Source of the DNA: Rhizobiales bacterium 62-17
Lineage (GTDB): Bacteria > Pseudomonadota > Alphaproteobacteria > Rhizobiales > Beijerinckiaceae
Direction: 5' to 3'
Assembly: GCA_001898965.1 (NCBI GenBank)
Contig: MKVW01000003.1
Location: 219,006 to 283,005, forward strand
Length of the DNA: 64,000 nt
Shown: piece by piece, positions 63,499 to 64,000 of the stretch
How the letters are laid out: every line of letters starts with the position of its first letter
Numbering within the stretch: position 1 is the stretch's first letter
Notes under the pieces: generated by a model
Database searches by the model: none
Told to the model about the DNA's origin: nothing
Seen by the model: only the letters and a program-made list of their open reading frames with translations
Position numbers and translations under genes: made by a program

Positions 63499-64000
63499 TC
63501 AAAGGTTCTCCCGGATCGCGTCCTGCAATTTCTGGAACATATTCTGAATTTGCACGGCCAGCGGTGGCTTCCCATTCTGCCGGCCCCATGCCTCAACGGC
63601 GAAACGCAACGTTCCAGCAGACATCATGGCCGTAAACCGCCAGCGATCGCGCTTGGCATCGTCGGGCCAGACTTCGCACAAGCCATCGAATATCGCCTGC
63701 TCCAGCCGCAGGAACTTGCCTTGGTTGCGGGCGCGCAACCCAGCGCTTTCCCGCATGATCCGCGCGGTCGTCACGATCTCGCTTTCGCGCAAGGCCACGA
63801 GTTTTGAAAGCGCGGCAGCCACGACTTCGAGCGGCGTTCCGAGGGAAGCGCACTCACCCACCAAGTCTTTGAGTTCGCTTACGAAGCCATCCACATAGGC
63901 GGTTAGAATCTCGTCCTTGCTGTCGAAGTAAGAGAAGAAGGTTCGGCGCGAGATTCCCGCCGCCTCGGCAATATCGTCGAGTGTCGTTGCCTCATATCCC
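63499..64000 (-). CDS. TetR-family regulator, 5' end outside window
   Basis: Frame is open to the right edge. The visible N-terminal part reads YEATTLDDIAEAAGISRRTFFSYFDSKDEIL, a TetR HTH, with the helical ligand domain after it (about 131 residues from an internal Met). The gene starts beyond base 64000. Ends 59 bases after the tRNA. Regulated genes are not in the window. Confidence 0.9.
   Translation of the reverse strand, partial: GYEATTLDDIAEAAGISRRTFFSYFDSKDEILTAYVDGFVSELKDLVGECASLGTPLEVVAAALSKLVALRESEIVTTARIMRESAGLRARNQGKFLRLEQAIFDGLCEVWPDDAKRDRWRFTAMMSAGTLRFAVEAWGRQNGKPPLAVQIQNMFQKLQDAIRENL

Noticed and set aside
63362..64000. tRNA-Pro as an integration site of a genomic island
   Set aside because: No integrase and no direct repeat of the tRNA 3' end in the remaining 560 bases.

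Overview
The window looks like a chromosomal segment of an alphaproteobacterium, most likely a Hyphomicrobiales (Rhizobiales) member. I infer this from its high GC content, from gene orders typical of that order (hemB / DUF6163 / ldtR; glyA-nrdR-ribD-ribH-nusB-thiL; bamE / UQCC chaperone-DUF177-plsX-fabH-ihfA-merR), and from several orphan Bug/TctC-type binding proteins. No prophage, transposase, integrase, rRNA operon or CRISPR array was seen. One tRNA (Pro, GGG) lies near the right end.

Region 1-7.2 kb: the 3' end of a site-2 protease with CBS domains, a small Met/Arg/His-rich exported protein, hemB, a DUF6163 membrane protein divergent from hemB, and the MarR-type regulator ldtR. Next comes an isolated AT-richer gene for a P-loop ATPase with its own terminator (3978-5414), the best candidate for an undescribed or horizontally acquired function. 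A five-helix alpha/beta-hydrolase and a dispersed-type palindromic repeat follow.

Region 7.3-15.1 kb is catabolic: AraC and IclR regulators, a cysteine hydrolase, a sulfatase and Bug protein pair, and divergently a self-sufficient cytochrome P450 fused to a phthalate-type reductase. Region 15.2-21.6 kb: a tandem YcxB-domain membrane protein with a secreted partner, an exported type I phosphodiesterase, two small paralogous proteins, and a Tat-exported L,D-transpeptidase behind a cluster of dyads that includes a perfect Crp-type site. Region 21.7-26.2 kb is a quinol oxidase operon in which subunits I and III are one polypeptide.

Region 26.4-33 kb: a DUF3311 plus sodium:solute symporter pair whose leader can fold as a three-way junction that includes part of the ribosome binding site; an MFS/TetR divergent pair with two identical-arm operators; and an amidohydrolase plus Bug module. 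Region 33.2-45.5 kb: one-carbon, riboflavin and thiamine housekeeping genes, hpd with a divergent Lrp regulator, a thiM-thiE-chorismate mutase operon, an MFS transporter, and a second amidohydrolase plus Bug module in the opposite orientation with a LysR gene beside it.

Region 47-52 kb: H+-pyrophosphatase, Pit phosphate transporter and a CorA/ZntB-type channel. Region 52-57.8 kb is a 1,925-residue autotransporter built on two families of Ig-like repeats with exact 294-bp and 252-bp periods. Region 58-64 kb: bamE, then the conserved UQCC chaperone-DUF177-plsX-fabH-ihfA-merR run, tRNA-Pro and a truncated TetR gene.
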